Shown piece after piece: positions 5,501-6,405 of a stretch of DNA of 6,405 bases (position 1 is the stretch's first letter; every line of letters begins with the position of its first letter). The notes under the pieces were generated by a model. It worked only from the letters and a program-made list of their open reading frames with translations, made no database searches and was not told the DNA's origin. Source of the DNA: an uncultured Oceanobacillus sp. (lineage in GTDB: Bacteria > Bacillota > Bacilli > Bacillales > Amphibacillaceae); contig CALKWU010000139.1 in NCBI GenBank assembly GCA_938004015.1, positions 1 to 6,405 of the forward strand. Direction: 5' to 3'. Made by a program: the position numbers and the translations under genes.

Positions 5501-6331
5501 GTGAAAAGACCAATCGGTGTGATCGATTCAGGTGTAGGCGGATTGACCGTCATGCACGAATTGATGCGGCAGTTGCCTCGGGAAAAATTGATCTATCTCG
5601 GTGATACAAAACGCTGCCCATACGGTCCTAGATCCAAAGAAGAAGTTCGGAAGTTCACCTGGGAAATGGTGGATTTTCTATTGGAAAAAAACATCAAGTT
5701 GCTCGTCATTGCATGCAATACAGCTACAGCTTTTGCTTTGGACGATTTGACGGAAAAACTGGATATACCGGTCATCGGAGTAATTAATCCCGGATCGAGG
5801 GCGGCGATCAAAGCTACGAAAAACTCCCATATTGGGGTTATCGGAACAGAAGGGACGATAAACAGCGGAGCCTATCCGGAAGCGTTGAAACGGATCAACC
5901 CCAATTTACATATCACTGCGTTAGCATGCCCCTTATTCGTACCGCTGGTGGAAAAGGGAATTTTTTCTGGTCATGAAGTAGAAAAAGTTGTGGAGCAATC
6001 ATTGCAACCGTTAAAAGAAAATAATCAGATGGATACGTTGATTCTAGGATGTACCCACTATCCATTATTGCGCCCGGTCATCCAGAAAGTCGTCGGTGGC
6101 AGTGTGACGGTCATTTCATCAAGTGAAGAGACAGCTAGGGAAACGAGTGCCATCTTGGAAATCAAGCAGATGCAAAATAAAACGGACGAAAAACCCGTCC
6201 ATGAAATTTATTCGACGGGTGAGATTGGACGTTTCAACCAAATCGCAAACAATATTTTCGAGAAAACAATCGAGCATGAATTCGTCATCCGACCTGCAGT
6301 GATCGATAATGGTCAGTTCGCCAATAACTGA
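5501..6331 (+). CDS. racE: Glutamate racemase (RacE/MurI)
   Basis: This cytosolic, cofactor-independent enzyme interconverts L- and D-glutamate, supplying D-glutamate for peptidoglycan and, in some bacilli, for poly-gamma-glutamate. The 276-residue product has the full set of family elements: GVIDSGVGGLTV at 6-17 with D9 and S10, CPYGPR at 39-44, the first catalytic cysteine C72 in ACNTATA, GVIGTEGTI at 113-121, and the second catalytic cysteine C185 with H187 in GCTHYP. Length and motifs match B. subtilis RacE. The start is GTG at 5501, 1 base after the marR stop; AAAGGAG (5487-5493) inside the end of marR is its ribosome binding site, so translation is probably coupled. No clear terminator follows in the remaining 74 bases, and the operon may continue beyond the window. 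Confidence 0.97.
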   Translation: MKRPIGVIDSGVGGLTVMHELMRQLPREKLIYLGDTKRCPYGPRSKEEVRKFTWEMVDFLLEKNIKLLVIACNTATAFALDDLTEKLDIPVIGVINPGSRAAIKATKNSHIGVIGTEGTINSGAYPEALKRINPNLHITALACPLFVPLVEKGIFSGHEVEKVVEQSLQPLKENNQMDTLILGCTHYPLLRPVIQKVVGGSVTVISSSEETARETSAILEIKQMQNKTDEKPVHEIYSTGEIGRFNQIANNIFEKTIEHEFVIRPAVIDNGQFANN

Positions 6332-6405
6332 AATGATTAACATCGTATGCGAGGTGCATCATACTGCTACGTTATAGAACGATATAAAATGATTGGTACT
6401 CGGCT

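Noticed and set aside
6345..6390. Short inverted repeat (GTATG/CATAC, 6345-6364) and AT-rich TATAAAAT (6383-6390) after racE.
   Set aside because: The stem is only 5 bp with no T run, so it is not a credible terminator. No -35 partner at proper spacing supports a promoter, and the window ends before a downstream gene is visible.

Overview
This is an ordinary, strongly conserved stretch of chromosome from a low-GC, endospore-forming member of the Bacillales. The proteins look like those of Bacillaceae or Planococcaceae (Sporosarcina-like), judged by recall rather than by a search. The evidence is the gene order yslB / sdhC-sdhA-sdhB / ysmA / gerE / ysmB(marR) / racE, which is the Bacillus subtilis order, and a full-length GerE sporulation regulator. 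There is no sign of mobile DNA, CRISPR, tRNA or rRNA. I did not find a new multi-gene system; the points worth a second look are mostly in the non-coding parts.

Layout. (1) Bases 1-416, minus strand: the N-terminal 138 codons of a YslB-family (DUF2507) protein, cut by the window edge. (2) Bases 417-729: the divergent yslB/sdhC control region. It holds a good SigA-type promoter for sdh (TTGACG, 17 bp, TACAAT), a 16-bp bulged hairpin close to the predicted 5' end of the sdh mRNA, and a G-rich ribosome binding site. (3) Bases 730-3906: the succinate dehydrogenase operon sdhC (membrane cytochrome b558), sdhA (flavoprotein) and sdhB (iron-sulfur protein), followed by a long stem-loop with a poor T tract. 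(4) Bases 3980-4444: a hot-dog thioesterase (YsmA). (5) Bases 4480-4515: a bidirectional terminator shared with the convergent gerE (4516-4740, minus). (6) Bases 4741-5025: the divergent gerE/marR control region. It holds a near-consensus SigK promoter and a consensus-matching GerE box for gerE, a terminator-like hairpin on the plus strand, and an extended -10 promoter for marR. (7) Bases 5026-6331: a MarR-family regulator and glutamate racemase separated by 1 bp, hence an operon. (8) Bases 6332-6405: 74 bases with no gene or strong terminator that I can support; the operon may continue.

How the genes work together. SdhCAB is complex II: SdhA oxidises succinate on a covalent FAD, SdhB carries electrons through three Fe-S clusters, and the di-heme SdhC passes them to (mena)quinone in the membrane. 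RacE supplies D-glutamate for peptidoglycan, and the adjoining MarR protein is a candidate regulator of that unit. GerE is the last mother-cell transcription factor of sporulation. The linkage of these genes looks like conserved neighbourhood rather than one pathway. Start codons vary: ysmA and gerE use TTG and racE uses GTG, each with a good ribosome binding site.
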